64,000 nucleotides of DNA from Terriglobus sp. RCC_193 (GTDB taxonomy: Bacteria; Acidobacteriota; Terriglobia; Terriglobales; Acidobacteriaceae). The notes beneath the pieces were generated by a model that had not been told where the DNA came from, ran no database searches, and saw only the letters and a program-made list of their open reading frames with translations. The position numbers and the translations under genes were made by a program. Positions 7,012 to 16,988 of the stretch are shown here, piece by piece (positions within the stretch are counted from its first letter, which is position 1; the number at the start of each line of letters is the position of its first letter). Location: positions 496,001-560,000 of the forward strand of contig NZ_JBFUPK010000001.1 in NCBI RefSeq assembly GCF_041355105.1. The letters are read 5' to 3'.

Positions 7012-10000
7012 TTAGAACGAGTACTTCAGCGAAACCTCAAGCGTACGTCGGCCCTGCTTCAGGGTCAGCGTACCGAAGGAGTTGCCGGCACTGGTGGGCG
7101 AGGTGATCTGCGGCAACGCCGAGCCGGGGTTCGCGCCTGTAAAGGTAAGGTTGCCATACTCGCTTGCGCGTGCTGAGTTAAACGAGTACAGGGGGTGGTT
7201 GAGGAAGTTGAAGGCGGATAGACGGAAGGTGAGCACCTGATGTTCCGTAACGTGGATTCCCTTGGACGCATTCAGGTCTGACTGGAAATACAGCGGACCA
7301 TGCAGGTATGGGTAGAACGCTGGTCCCTGCACTGTGGGGCCGTTGGCTGTCTGTGCTCCCAGGCGGAAGCAACTGCCGTTGACGTATTGATGCGCCGCCA
7401 GGCCTGAGCGTGGGCTGCAGTTGAAGGTGGGCTGCACCGTGATGTCCGGTGTCCCCAACATGGCAAGGCTGCCCACGCTGGCACTCTGTGTTGTAGTGCC
7501 GCCGTAGTTCGCATCGCTGAGTTGAATGACCGGCGTGAAGTTCGGCGTGTTCAGGGCGACCTGAATGTTCTGGCCGCTTTGAATTTGCGTAATGCCGGAT
7601 ACTTCCCAGCCATTTGCGAATGCTCCGGCGAACTTATTCTTTACAGGGCTGCCAACGGTATAGGAGTAGTTGGCATTGAAGATGTGTGTGCGGTCCGTTG
7701 GCATCACACCGTAGTTACGGAGCATGTTGGTTGGATCAACTGGGTTACCGCCACCCACGGCACCAAGAATACCCAGTGCTTTGCTGAAGGTGTAATTCAC
7801 ACCATAGCGTAGCGGCCCTGTCTGTCGCGCCAGGGCAACCTGGAAGGCGTTGTAGTTTGAGAATGCAACGTGCTGCGGTACGTAGATATTTGTGTAGTTA
7901 TTCACGGAAGCATACGGACTGGAGCCATAGGTGCCGGCTGAGGGGCTGTACGGATTGGTGCCGTATGGCCGATGCGAGTCAATGGTGTTCTGTGAAAAGT
8001 TTGCCACTGTCGTAGGCGTGGGACGCACGCCGGTCGAACTATTCGGGGCAAACAGCGCACCGTAGGACAGCGCATTCATGTTGTCCAGATTACCCGTCTG
8101 ATTGCTGCCGTTATTCAACAGATGGTTGCTGGAGTTGCCAATGTAGGAAACTTCGATCTGGGTCTTGTAAGGCAGAATCTGATCGATTGCGACGCTGTAG
8201 GTTTGTGTCATGGCAGCTTCGTTGTCACCGCGGAGGAAGCCGCGGATGTTCGTGTCAGCGGTAGAAACCGCAGTTCCTGATGTGCTGACGGACAGGTTAC
8301 GTGTGGATACGCCCGCCAGGGTGACACCACCGCTACCTGAGACGTACGTCGTCTGCTGGCCGATGGTCTGACTTACCGCATCGGTGACGTCATTGAACGA
8401 GTCGTGGAAACGATACTGCCCGTATCCACCACGAAGGACCGTCTTGCCCGTGCCGAAGACATCAAAGGAAAGACCTACGCGCGGTTCATAGAAGAAGGCG
8501 CGCGGATCGATGCCGGTGGTTGGAACTGTGGGGTCATACTGGTGCCAGCGCAGACCGGGCAACGGACGCGTTGACGAAGACGCCTGGTTCAGTGTGCTGG
8601 GGTCGAAGATTGGCACGCCACGGCCATGACGATCGTTCCATGGTGACAGGTGCTCCAAGCGCAGGCCGTAGTTGATGGTGAGACGGTTGTTCACCTTCCA
8701 CGAGTCGGTGCCATAAAAGTCGATGTTCCAGAAATAGAGATCGTTGCTGGGCAGAATATTCTGCTGCGTATAACTGCCGAAGACCCCCTGCAGGGCATTC
8801 GCCACATAGTTACCGCTGCTGGTGTATGTGCTGCCGTCCACATCGGTGATGGTCGATCCTATGTAGTAGGAAGCAAGTGCGCCGTTGGTCGTTGCGAACG
8901 GAGTGCGTTCGTTGTTGACCACCTGCTCCACATAGACACCGGCCTTCAACGTATGCGAACGCACTACCTTGGTGAAGTTATCGCCCACATCCGGAAGGAA
9001 CTTCTTGGCATAGATGGGGCCATAGGAAAAGTCCTGAACCATCGCGAGTGGCAGGCCATCCACGCCGTAATCCTGAAGCTGTGGAAGCGCAGTGCTGCCG
9101 TTCACATACGCGCCAGCGTACGGGTAACCATACTTGCTTTTTTGCAGCAGGGAGTTGTCTTTTGCCTGGAATGACTGGTTAAGGTATGAGAACGAGGCAA
9201 AGACTTCATTCGTCGTGGTGGAGTTGAGCACCATGGCAAGGTTGGCCGCGAGGCTCTGCGAGTTAATGGTGCTGAGCAAGCCTCCCGGAGTATTGACCGC
9301 ACCGATGGTTGACGATGGCGAATAGTACGGGACCTGTGGCACGCCGCTGGCACCGCGCTCAATGGAGTAGCGTGTGAAGAATTTGAAGCGATCCGAGAAG
9401 GCAACATCCACGCGGCCAAGAGCCTGCCACATGTTGTTGTTGATCAGATTCTGCGCAATGTAGTTGTAGCTGCCGTTGCTGGCAGCGTTTGGCAGTGGTA
9501 ACGCGTTGAGAAGTGCCGCGCCGCCGGCGTCAATCGATGAGGCAATGTTGCCGTTGGTTACTGCCTGACCATACTTATTAACGGTGGGAACCTGGTTGAT
9601 GTTTGTGTAAGTGCTGCTGGAGATGCTGGATCCCAGGTAGGTGGCCAGTTGTGAGGCGCTGAAATCGCCATTGCGCATGGCCTGCGTCGGCACCAGCGCG
9701 TGTACGATCGCCGATGACGCGGCGCCGTAGGCATAACTATTGCGCTGCGCGTAATCTTCAGCGCCGGCAAAGAAGGTGATGCGGCGGTTGTGGTTGAATT
9801 TTGTCCCGGGAATTAGAACCGGACCGCCGATAGTAAAGCCTGGATAGACGTACCTGTCTGGTGGTTTCACATATCCAAGCTCCTTGGCGAGCCAGTCTGC
9901 AGAGTTCAGCTGAGACGTGCGGGCATATGTGTAGAGGCTGCCGTGGAAGTTATTGCCTCCAGCCTGCGTTACCGCACTCACCACGATCGGTCCCTGCGCC

Positions 10001-10746
10001 TGGTCCGCAGTGAAGTTGGCAACCTGCACCTTCACTTCGCTCACCATGTCGTAGTTCACGTTCTGAATGCCAGCGCCGTAATTGCCCGGATCAGTAATGT
10101 TGGCACCGTCCCACTTCAGGCTGACACCGGAGAGAGGCGTGCCGTTTGCTGCGTAGCTGCCAATGGCCCCATTCACAGCGACCTGCGACGGATCGTACGC
10201 GGTGTTGCTTATACCCTGATTGGCGTTCGCGAAACCCGGCAGGATCTTAAAGAGTTCGGTTACATCGCGCCCCTGCACGGCCAGATGCTCGATGTCCTGT
10301 GCGGTGATCAGGGCAGAGGTTTCTCCACTGGTCGTATCGATGCGCGCAGCATCAGCCGTCACCACAACTTGTTCGCTGCTGCTTGCCAGACCAAGCTGAA
10401 TGTCGTTCAGTGCGCGCTGATCGCCGGGATCAAGATGCAGAGCCCTTTGGGTGAATCCGGCAAAGCCGCTGGCCGTTACATTCACGTCATACGTTCCGCT
10501 CTGCAGCGCAGGGAAGGTAAAGACACCGGCCGAGTTGCTGGTGACCTTACGGGTGTCGCCTGAAGCTGAGTTGGTGAGGATGACGTTTGCGTTCGGCAGC
10601 AAAGCGCCGGAAGTGTCATGGACTGTGCCGCTGAGGGTGGCTGTGGGAACCTGCGCCAGCGCGGCTGCGCTGGACAGCACCGCGACCAGCGCAATGCCGC
10701 GAAGCGGTCTACGTTCAATGAATGGAATGATGATGGAACTACGCAT
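7012..10746 (-). CDS. TonB-dependent receptor with carboxypeptidase-regulatory N-terminus (Oar-like)
   Basis: 1244 residues. A signal peptide (GIALVAVLSSAAALAQ) is followed by a carboxypeptidase-regulatory-like beta-sandwich (TATLSGTVHDTSGALLP to about residue 110), a plug domain (SSEQVVVTADAARIDTTSG onward) and a long beta-barrel ending in KYSF, the terminal aromatic expected for outer-membrane insertion. It should import a bulky ligand in a TonB-dependent way; the adjacent family 31 glycosidase points to an oligosaccharide. Start: the ATG at 10746 has AGGAGA about 8 bases upstream and gives a proper signal peptide; an in-frame start 19 codons earlier is less likely. It lies 114 bases downstream of the glycosidase gene on the same strand, so the two probably form one carbohydrate-use operon. 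Confidence 0.9.
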   Translation of the reverse strand: MRSSIIIPFIERRPLRGIALVAVLSSAAALAQVPTATLSGTVHDTSGALLPNANVILTNSASGDTRKVTSNSAGVFTFPALQSGTYDVNVTASGFAGFTQRALHLDPGDQRALNDIQLGLASSSEQVVVTADAARIDTTSGETSALITAQDIEHLAVQGRDVTELFKILPGFANANQGISNTAYDPSQVAVNGAIGSYAANGTPLSGVSLKWDGANITDPGNYGAGIQNVNYDMVSEVKVQVANFTADQAQGPIVVSAVTQAGGNNFHGSLYTYARTSQLNSADWLAKELGYVKPPDRYVYPGFTIGGPVLIPGTKFNHNRRITFFAGAEDYAQRNSYAYGAASSAIVHALVPTQAMRNGDFSASQLATYLGSSISSSTYTNINQVPTVNKYGQAVTNGNIASSIDAGGAALLNALPLPNAASNGSYNYIAQNLINNNMWQALGRVDVAFSDRFKFFTRYSIERGASGVPQVPYYSPSSTIGAVNTPGGLLSTINSQSLAANLAMVLNSTTTNEVFASFSYLNQSFQAKDNSLLQKSKYGYPYAGAYVNGSTALPQLQDYGVDGLPLAMVQDFSYGPIYAKKFLPDVGDNFTKVVRSHTLKAGVYVEQVVNNERTPFATTNGALASYYIGSTITDVDGSTYTSSGNYVANALQGVFGSYTQQNILPSNDLYFWNIDFYGTDSWKVNNRLTINYGLRLEHLSPWNDRHGRGVPIFDPSTLNQASSSTRPLPGLRWHQYDPTVPTTGIDPRAFFYEPRVGLSFDVFGTGKTVLRGGYGQYRFHDSFNDVTDAVSQTIGQQTTYVSGSGGVTLAGVSTRNLSVSTSGTAVSTADTNIRGFLRGDNEAAMTQTYSVAIDQILPYKTQIEVSYIGNSSNHLLNNGSNQTGNLDNMNALSYGALFAPNSSTGVRPTPTTVANFSQNTIDSHRPYGTNPYSPSAGTYGSSPYASVNNYTNIYVPQHVAFSNYNAFQVALARQTGPLRYGVNYTFSKALGILGAVGGGNPVDPTNMLRNYGVMPTDRTHIFNANYSYTVGSPVKNKFAGAFANGWEVSGITQIQSGQNIQVALNTPNFTPVIQLSDANYGGTTTQSASVGSLAMLGTPDITVQPTFNCSPRSGLAAHQYVNGSCFRLGAQTANGPTVQGPAFYPYLHGPLYFQSDLNASKGIHVTEHQVLTFRLSAFNFLNHPLYSFNSARASEYGNLTFTGANPGSALPQITSPTSAGNSFGTLTLKQGRRTLEVSLKYSF

Positions 10747-10860
10747 TGTGGCTCTCCTGAAAAGTGTTTTGAATGACCGGGGCGCGCTCGTTGTCGCCGT
10801 CACGGTTGAGGTAGAGCGATCTGATAGAGGATCGCCAAAAAGAAGCGTTGTGTGTGCCGT

Positions 10861-13266
10861 TTATGGATGAACGATCTCCACCACATGTGCCTCATCGCTC
10901 CAGGCATGTGGCCCGGTCTGTGTCAGCTTGCGGCTGGCATCATTCCAGTGAAGGTGTGTCACCTGGTATTTGCCTTGCTCGTAGGCGTACGTGGTGCCGT
11001 CGTCGTTGTAGAGAGTGAAGTCTCCGTCAGCGCCTGGATAGACCTTGACCCTGGCAATCGTCTGCCGGTCTTCAGTGCTTTCAACAACGGAACCAAGCGG
11101 AAGGACGGAACCGGCGCGGACAAACACCGGGATGGTATCGATGGGAGCGTTTACTGTGAGGCGCTGGCCACCGTGAAGGCGTTCGTTCGTCCAGAAGTTG
11201 TACCAGTCGGTACCAGCCGGCAAGTAGACAGAGCGTGTTGTGGCACCTTGTTCTGTTACGGGGGCCACCAGCAACGAGGGGCCAAACATGTACTCATCGC
11301 CCAGATCCGCCACGTTCGGGTCGGAGCCGAAGTCCAGGAAGAGGCCGCGCATGAACGGCTCACCAGTCTGATTGGCCTGCCAACCAAGGGAATACAGGTA
11401 GGGCATTAACTCATAGCGCAGCCGGAGATACTTCTCCAGAATGGGCTGAGCCTGTTTGCCGTAGCTCCACACCTCGTTGTGCGGACGGCTGCCGTGTGAG
11501 CGCATATTTGGCTGGAAGGTGCCGTACTGGAACCAGCGTGTGTATAGCTCCGGGTAGTCGTCGTAGCCGCCCACGTTGTCGCGCGCGTCGGAAGGATCCA
11601 GCAATGGTGGGTGAAGGGGCTTGTGCACCGATGGGAGACCCTGCCATCCGCCGATGTCCGTGGACCAGTAGGGCATGCCGGAGGCGACGAAGTTGATGCC
11701 CGTGGGCACCTGGCGGCGAAGCACGTCCCAGGTGGATGAGATGTCTGAGGACCAGAATGCCGCGCCATGGTGCTGCGCGCCCAGGTAGCTGTCACGCGCC
11801 AGGATGAAGGCCCTCTGGTGCATGTCCTTACGCATGCCGTTATAGAAGGCAGCAGTGTGGAAGTACGGGTAGACGTTAAAGAACTGCGTTCCCGGACCTA
11901 CGTGGAGATAGCTGCCATTCGGTGGAACGTCCGGCTCAGTTTCGTCGGCCCAGAAGGCGTCGAAACCCTTGCTGACGTAGTTTTCACGAACCGTCTTCCA
12001 ATACCACGCTGCCGCTTCCGGATTGGTGGTGTCGATATCGGAACCGGCACGGTCGTATGGCAGGCCATCCGTGGGAGTGCCGTCGGCCAGGTGTTCCAGC
12101 CAGCCCTTTTCTTTCAGCATGGGATAGAAGCGGCTTTCCGGCACAAAGCGCGGCCACACACTGATCATGGAGTGCATCTTCAGCCGGTGCAGCTCGTCGT
12201 TCATGGCCGTGGGATCGGGCCACTTGGCAGAATCCATGTCCATCTGGCCCATGACGGTGTAGGTGAACCAGTCCACCACCATGTCATCAATGGGAAGATG
12301 ACGTGCGCGATAGCCGCGTGCTGCTTCCAACAGGTCTGCCTGGGAGCTGTAGCGCTGCTTCGACTGCAGATAGCCGAAGGCGGACTTGGGCGGCAACGGC
12401 GTATCGCCGGTCAGCAGGCGGTACCCGCGGTACTGTGCGGCGTAGTCGCCAGCGATGATGAAGAAGCTGACCCTTTGGCCTACCTGGCTGGTGAAGATGT
12501 TCTGGCCATTGAAGCCAAAACTGGCTGTCGTACGGGACGGATTGTCCCAGAGCAGAGCGTACCCCTGATTGGTGACCAGGAACGGAACGCATACGCTTTG
12601 GCCGGAAGGAGCGTTGTAGTTGTGCTCGCATTGCAGCACATGGCCACGGCGATCCAGGTAGCCCTCCTGGTTTTGCCCCATGCCGTAGTCGTGTTCCTTC
12701 TCATTGGCGCTGAAGTTGGCACCCACCACGTAAAACGGAGAGTCGGAGGGGCGGCGGTCATGGTTCAGCCAGGCTGTGCCGTCTTTGTAGTTCGGGACGG
12801 CCATCTGCCAGCCCTGCAGAGAGAGCAGGGAGGCGCCACCGGGCAGATTGAAGTTGAGGCCCACCCAGGGCGTGGACCCGTTGAAGTACTTTGCAATGTC
12901 ACTTACGGGCTTATTTGTATGGACCTGGGCTGCATCCACAGTGACGCTTAGTGCGCTGGAACTCAGACGGTCTCCCCAGGTTCCGTTCGAGGGCGTCCAT
13001 GCCTCCATGGAAGGCTTCGCAAGGATGCCGTACCCCGGTGCAGCGACGGCATCGTCGTGGCGCAGGCTGAGGCTTACGCGGACAATATTAGGGGCATATG
13101 GCTCAACCAGTACGGTCGCGTCTCCGCGGGTTAGAACCACCTGGCATGAGGCTTCCACGGCTCCCCACAGGAGGCAGACTGTTGCCATAACAACTGCGGG
13201 AGCCTTGACTTTCACGCGCAAGCGGCGTCCAAGGGTGGCAGAGAAAGACTTCTTTTGAAAAGACAA
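10861..13266 (-). CDS. Glycoside hydrolase family 31 (alpha-glucosidase/alpha-xylosidase-like), secreted
   Basis: 801 residues with an N-terminal hydrophobic segment (VVMATVCLLWGAVEASC) indicating export to the periplasm or outer membrane. The family 31 barrel is clear: VVDWFTY near 331, the nucleophile motif FDAFWADETEPD (Asp about 441) and FWSSDISSTWD (candidate acid/base Asp about 508), then the C-terminal beta domains. The enzyme should cleave terminal alpha-linked glucose or xylose; which one is not readable. Start: TTG at 13266 is preceded by AAGGAG at 13277-13282, ten bases away; the longer frame from 13332 lacks such a site. It shares direction and probably an operon with the downstream TonB receptor. 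Confidence 0.9.
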   Translation of the reverse strand: MSFQKKSFSATLGRRLRVKVKAPAVVMATVCLLWGAVEASCQVVLTRGDATVLVEPYAPNIVRVSLSLRHDDAVAAPGYGILAKPSMEAWTPSNGTWGDRLSSSALSVTVDAAQVHTNKPVSDIAKYFNGSTPWVGLNFNLPGGASLLSLQGWQMAVPNYKDGTAWLNHDRRPSDSPFYVVGANFSANEKEHDYGMGQNQEGYLDRRGHVLQCEHNYNAPSGQSVCVPFLVTNQGYALLWDNPSRTTASFGFNGQNIFTSQVGQRVSFFIIAGDYAAQYRGYRLLTGDTPLPPKSAFGYLQSKQRYSSQADLLEAARGYRARHLPIDDMVVDWFTYTVMGQMDMDSAKWPDPTAMNDELHRLKMHSMISVWPRFVPESRFYPMLKEKGWLEHLADGTPTDGLPYDRAGSDIDTTNPEAAAWYWKTVRENYVSKGFDAFWADETEPDVPPNGSYLHVGPGTQFFNVYPYFHTAAFYNGMRKDMHQRAFILARDSYLGAQHHGAAFWSSDISSTWDVLRRQVPTGINFVASGMPYWSTDIGGWQGLPSVHKPLHPPLLDPSDARDNVGGYDDYPELYTRWFQYGTFQPNMRSHGSRPHNEVWSYGKQAQPILEKYLRLRYELMPYLYSLGWQANQTGEPFMRGLFLDFGSDPNVADLGDEYMFGPSLLVAPVTEQGATTRSVYLPAGTDWYNFWTNERLHGGQRLTVNAPIDTIPVFVRAGSVLPLGSVVESTEDRQTIARVKVYPGADGDFTLYNDDGTTYAYEQGKYQVTHLHWNDASRKLTQTGPHAWSDEAHVVEIVHP

Positions 13267-13426
13267 CGTTCGAAACTCCTTACATGTGTCGCGCAGTTGT
13301 GCACTACACCGTGGGCAACAAACGATGGACAAGGTACGATACGGTTCTGTCCGGAGTAATCCCGCTAAGTTGCTGATTCAAAAGGGAAAACTTGTCTTGT
13401 AATTTGGGAGTAACATACATCTTCGG

Positions 13427-14808
13427 GTGGATTTGAAAGTTTTGATGAGTAGCGAAACCACAATGGAACGGGGAAATTCATCCCTGCGCATCTACGAATT
13501 GGAGGCGGCTCTCGCGGATATTTTGGCGAGCCCCTCGTTTCGGGCGTCGCAGCAGTGCCAGAGCCTGCTGCGTTACATCGTCACGCATACGCTGTCAGGA
13601 GTTGAGGGGATGCTGCGGGAGCGGGTTGTGGGGATGAGGTCTTCGGACGCCCGCCCGCGTATGACCCAGGCGAAGATCCGGTGGTGCGCATCCGGGCCGC
13701 GGATGTTCGCAAACGCCTGGCGACGTACTATCAGTCCCGCACGTCTGCACCAACGGTCAGAATAGACATTCCTCCAGGTTCGTACCGCGCGGTGTTCACC
13801 ATAGCGGACGAAGTTGAAACCTCGCGCCCGGAAACTGCCCGAGCTCTTCCGGGCTCTCCTGCTGTGAATGAATCGCTGGCCGTCGCGGTTGTTCCTGAAC
13901 TGGCTGGACCGGGCCAATCTACTCCACCGCCTGCTCCACCGCCGGTCACGCATCCGCATTCTGAACATTCTGAACGAGGCAGCCATCCCCTGTGGAAGTG
14001 GGTTGCGGTGGCCTCGCTGCTTCTCCTGTTTGGCGTCTATGGGTGGTATGCACGAACCGTGCAACGCGATCAGAGGGCGCTCATTGCCATGTGGGGTCCA
14101 TTTGTGGCGAAGCGATCACCGGTTCTGATTTCAGTAGGTAGCAACGCTGTGTATAGAGTTTCGGAGCCGGTTGCGGACGCGTATGGCAAGGCCCACCACC
14201 TGGAGGGGGCGGGTATGGAGTTCTTCCCCGACTTTTCACCGCAGCAAACGCTTGCCTCCACCGGGATTCAGTCAGCCCCCTCCAGCTTCGTGGCCGAGGG
14301 CGATGTGGCCGCTGTTGCGGAGGCAGTCACTGTCCTGACGAGCCTTCACCAGCCAATACAGGAACGCTTTGCGAACAACATCTCCTTTGCGGAGGTGCAA
14401 TCGAACCCCACTATTTTAATTGGCGGCTTCAACAATCCCATGTCCATGGAGTTGGCCCGTAATCTGCGGTTCACGCTTACCAGCCGGACGCGCATTGAAG
14501 ACCACCGCAGTGGGGGCCGAGTATGGATACTGTCTGCGCCGCTCGACGCGCGTGACACACAGGATTATGCCATCGTCACACGACTGGTCTCCCATAAAGA
14601 AGCAGCGCCAGTGCTGGAGGTGGCAGGACTTGGTCAGTACGGCACGCTTGCGGCCATGCAGTTCGTGTGCGACCCTGACACAATTCTCTCGCTGAACAAG
14701 ACTGCTGGGCCAGATTGGATGCACCACAATCTCCAGCTTGTTCTGCGCATCCGTGTCCTGGATTACAGGCCAGCCTCTACGGAGATTGTAGCGGCTGACT
14801 CCTGGTAA
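13427..14808 (+). pseudogene. Acidobacterial-type membrane protein with cytoplasmic N-domain, single frameshift
   Basis: Two frames make one protein. The first (from GTG 13427 or ATG 13445) reads LADILASPSFRASQQCQSLLRYIV and ERVVGM. Losing one base near 13637 shifts it into EVFGRPPAYDPGEDPVVRIRAADVRKRLATYY and PPGSYRAVF, which then runs to 14808. A transmembrane helix (WVAVASLLLLFGVYGW) follows a proline-rich linker. After it comes an extracytoplasmic domain of about 260 residues with no family I can name. The N-domain is common in acidobacterial signalling proteins. It is divergent from the glycosidase gene and may once have regulated it. It is either a real pseudogene or a one-base sequence error; from 13681 the second frame could still produce the C-terminal part. 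Confidence 0.65.
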
Positions 14809-14814
14809 ATCGGC

Positions 14815-15351
14815 ATACTACGCATTCGATGGGCGGACGTGGACTTCGAAACTCTTGAGCTGCGTGTGACCCGATCCATCTGGCATCAGAAGATCGGGGA
14901 TTGTAAGACGGAAGCCTCCGCAAAGCCGGTCCCACTCGACGGCTACATGGCGGAGGACCTGCTCCAGTGGCGGAAGAAGAGTCCCTATCCGATGCAAGAG
15001 GATTGGGTCTTCGCCAGCCCGACCATGAAGGGGGAACAACCCTATTGGCCGGACAATCTCATGAAGCGGTATATCAAGCCGGTCGCCAGGGCGAACGGCA
15101 TCTACAAGAACATCGGCTGGCACACCTTCCGCCACACCTTCAGCACGCTGCTGAAGGCGAACGGGGAAGATGTGAAGACGGTACAGGAGCTTTTACGGCA
15201 CGCTAACAGCAGGATCACACTGGACGTCTACACGCAGGCAGTGGGTTCCAACAAGCGCGCCGCACAAAGCAAGGTTGTAAGGATGATGATTCCCGGCGTG
15301 GGTCAGAAAGCGGGTGAGATCGACCCGCAGAAAGCTCAGGTTGGAGCTTAA
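14815..15351 (+). pseudogene. Tyrosine recombinase C-terminal fragment, copy 3 (catalytic residues intact)
   Basis: The frame reads LRIRWADVDFETLELRVTRS, then QEDWVFASP, GWHTFRHTF (HxxR), ELLRHANSRITLDVYTQAV (His and catalytic Tyr) and a basic tail ending at 15351. It begins only 6 bases after the preceding gene, and roughly the first half of a normal integrase (arm- and core-binding domains) is missing, so it is a fragment although every catalytic residue of the C-terminal part except the first Arg region can be seen. The stop lies 71 bases from the 3' end of tRNA-Asp, the classical position for an integrase at its attachment site. It is nearly identical to copy 2 from 14965 onward. Confidence 0.8.
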
Positions 15352-15421
15352 TGGACCCTTATTGGACCCGGATTTTTTTGTCACTTGAGGAGCCATACAG
15401 AACTAAGTTCTTTGTTTTGTA

Positions 15422-15499
<78 letters not shown>

Positions 15500-15589
15500 A
15501 AGTGCGTTCACACTTTGTTGTTTCTGGGTGCTCGAGGTTTGTTCCTTTTCAGGTCCAGACCGAGCTGCCCAACAACAAGATTGAGTGTA

Positions 15590-16984
15590 TCAGGTTTGAT
15601 CTTCGTTGACATGCTTTGCCTGAACCTTTTCCTGTGCATTTCTTTTCCATTCGTGAGACAAGTGCGATCTGCCAGCGTTGTTTTCCGATTGCAGCTTGGC
15701 TTCCAGTGTCAGGGGGAGCTGTTCTGTGTGCTTGCTGCTGCGGATGCGCTGTGCGTGGTAAATGCCGTCATGTCCCGAGAAGAGATAGCTCAAAATGCAG
15801 GCGATGGCGGCGTAGGCACCTGCTTCGGCTCCGAAGAGCTCCATGGCCATCAGCGTGGAAGCCAGCGGCGTGTTCGCAGCGCCTGCGAAGACCGCGACAA
15901 AGCCCATGCCGGCAAGCAGGGAAGGTGGCAGAGGGATCACCGAGGAGAGGGCGTTGCCCATGGTGGCGCCGATGAAGAACAGCGGAGTAACTTCGCCACC
16001 TTTGAAGCCTGTTCCCAACGTGACAGCGGTTAAAACGAGTTTGGCTGCGAAATCGTAGAACGGCAGATGCGTGTGGAACGCCGCGACGATTGTGGGAACA
16101 CCGAGTCCCAGATATCTGCCAGTGTGCGCGTAGCCGATGCTGAAGACCGTCGCCGTGATCAGAAGTCCACCAATGACTGGGCGCAGTTCGGAGCGATGGA
16201 TGAAGCGGCGCATGATGTTGGCGATGGCATGGGTGATGCGCGCGAAGAGCAGGGCGACAAGGCCAAAGAGAACACCCGCGATTGACGCATAGAGGATGGT
16301 GCGTACGTTGAGGCTGGGAACTTCTGAGACGGTATACACCGTGTGGCGAATGCCGGGGAGGATGGGGTCCCATGCACGTGTGACCAGATCGCCCACGAAC
16401 GCGGCGAGGAAGCAGGGGGCGATGGCGTCGTAGCCCATGGCTCCAATGGCGAGCACTTCCATCCCGAAGACGCCGCCTGCGAGGGGGGTCCCGAAGACGG
16501 AGCCGAAGCCTGCGCTGACGCCGGTCATCAGCAGGATGCGGCGATTCTGAGGTGACAGACGGAGTGGGCGTGTGAGCTGATCGGCAAGCGATGCACCGGT
16601 CTGCACAGCGGTGCCTTCGCGGCCTGCTGAACCGCCGAAGACATGGGTAAGAAACGTACCGATCAGGATGAGTGGCGTCATGCGGAAGGGGATGACGTCT
16701 TTGGGATCGTGAATCTGTTCCAGAATGAGGTTGTTGCCGCCTTCAACGGTTTTGCCGAAGTGGCGATACATCAGGCCCATCAACCATCCGACGGGAGCCA
16801 GCAGAAGGATCAGCCAGATATGGTTTTCGCGAAGGTTGGTCGCATAAGTGAGCGAGGCGAGCAGAATAGCGGACGCTGTTCCTGCAGCAATGCCGACGCA
16901 GCAGGCAAGGGGAATCCAGCGCAGCAGGTGACGCACCATGCTGAAAGGGTCGTTAAAGATTTGACGGAAATCGATTTTGGGCAA
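15590..16984 (-). CDS. CLC-type fluoride/proton antiporter (CLC-F)
   Basis: 464 residues with about ten to twelve membrane segments of the CLC fold. GREGT (121-125, gating Glu123) is intact. The canonical chloride-site loop GSGIP is replaced by GNNLI (83-87), and the later loop reads GFKGGEVTPLFFIG; both changes mark the fluoride-selective CLC-F branch. It would expel cytoplasmic fluoride using the proton gradient. A fluoride riboswitch lies directly upstream, which supports the substrate. The ATG at 17011 falls inside the riboswitch aptamer, so I prefer the TTG at 16984, preceded by AGGAGG with only 4 bases of spacing; the next ATG (16939) has no ribosome-binding site. Confidence 0.88.
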   Translation of the reverse strand: MPKIDFRQIFNDPFSMVRHLLRWIPLACCVGIAAGTASAILLASLTYATNLRENHIWLILLLAPVGWLMGLMYRHFGKTVEGGNNLILEQIHDPKDVIPFRMTPLILIGTFLTHVFGGSAGREGTAVQTGASLADQLTRPLRLSPQNRRILLMTGVSAGFGSVFGTPLAGGVFGMEVLAIGAMGYDAIAPCFLAAFVGDLVTRAWDPILPGIRHTVYTVSEVPSLNVRTILYASIAGVLFGLVALLFARITHAIANIMRRFIHRSELRPVIGGLLITATVFSIGYAHTGRYLGLGVPTIVAAFHTHLPFYDFAAKLVLTAVTLGTGFKGGEVTPLFFIGATMGNALSSVIPLPPSLLAGMGFVAVFAGAANTPLASTLMAMELFGAEAGAYAAIACILSYLFSGHDGIYHAQRIRSSKHTEQLPLTLEAKLQSENNAGRSHLSHEWKRNAQEKVQAKHVNEDQT

Positions 16985-16988
16985 TGGG

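Noticed and set aside
11767-12951. 394-residue open frame on the plus strand inside the GH31 gene
   Set aside because: It is exactly antisense to clear GH31 motifs, has no family resemblance and no ribosome-binding site; high-GC coding DNA often leaves the opposite strand open.
4344-15421. A clean integrated element bounded by two direct attachment sites
   Set aside because: Copies 2 and 3 of the recombinase are direct repeats, but the tRNA-Asp fragment at 4461 is inverted relative to the tRNA gene and no matching 3' tRNA end is found, so the boundaries cannot be set.
15590-16984. Ordinary chloride channel/antiporter
   Set aside because: The chloride-site motif GSGIP is absent (GNNLI instead) and a fluoride riboswitch precedes the gene.
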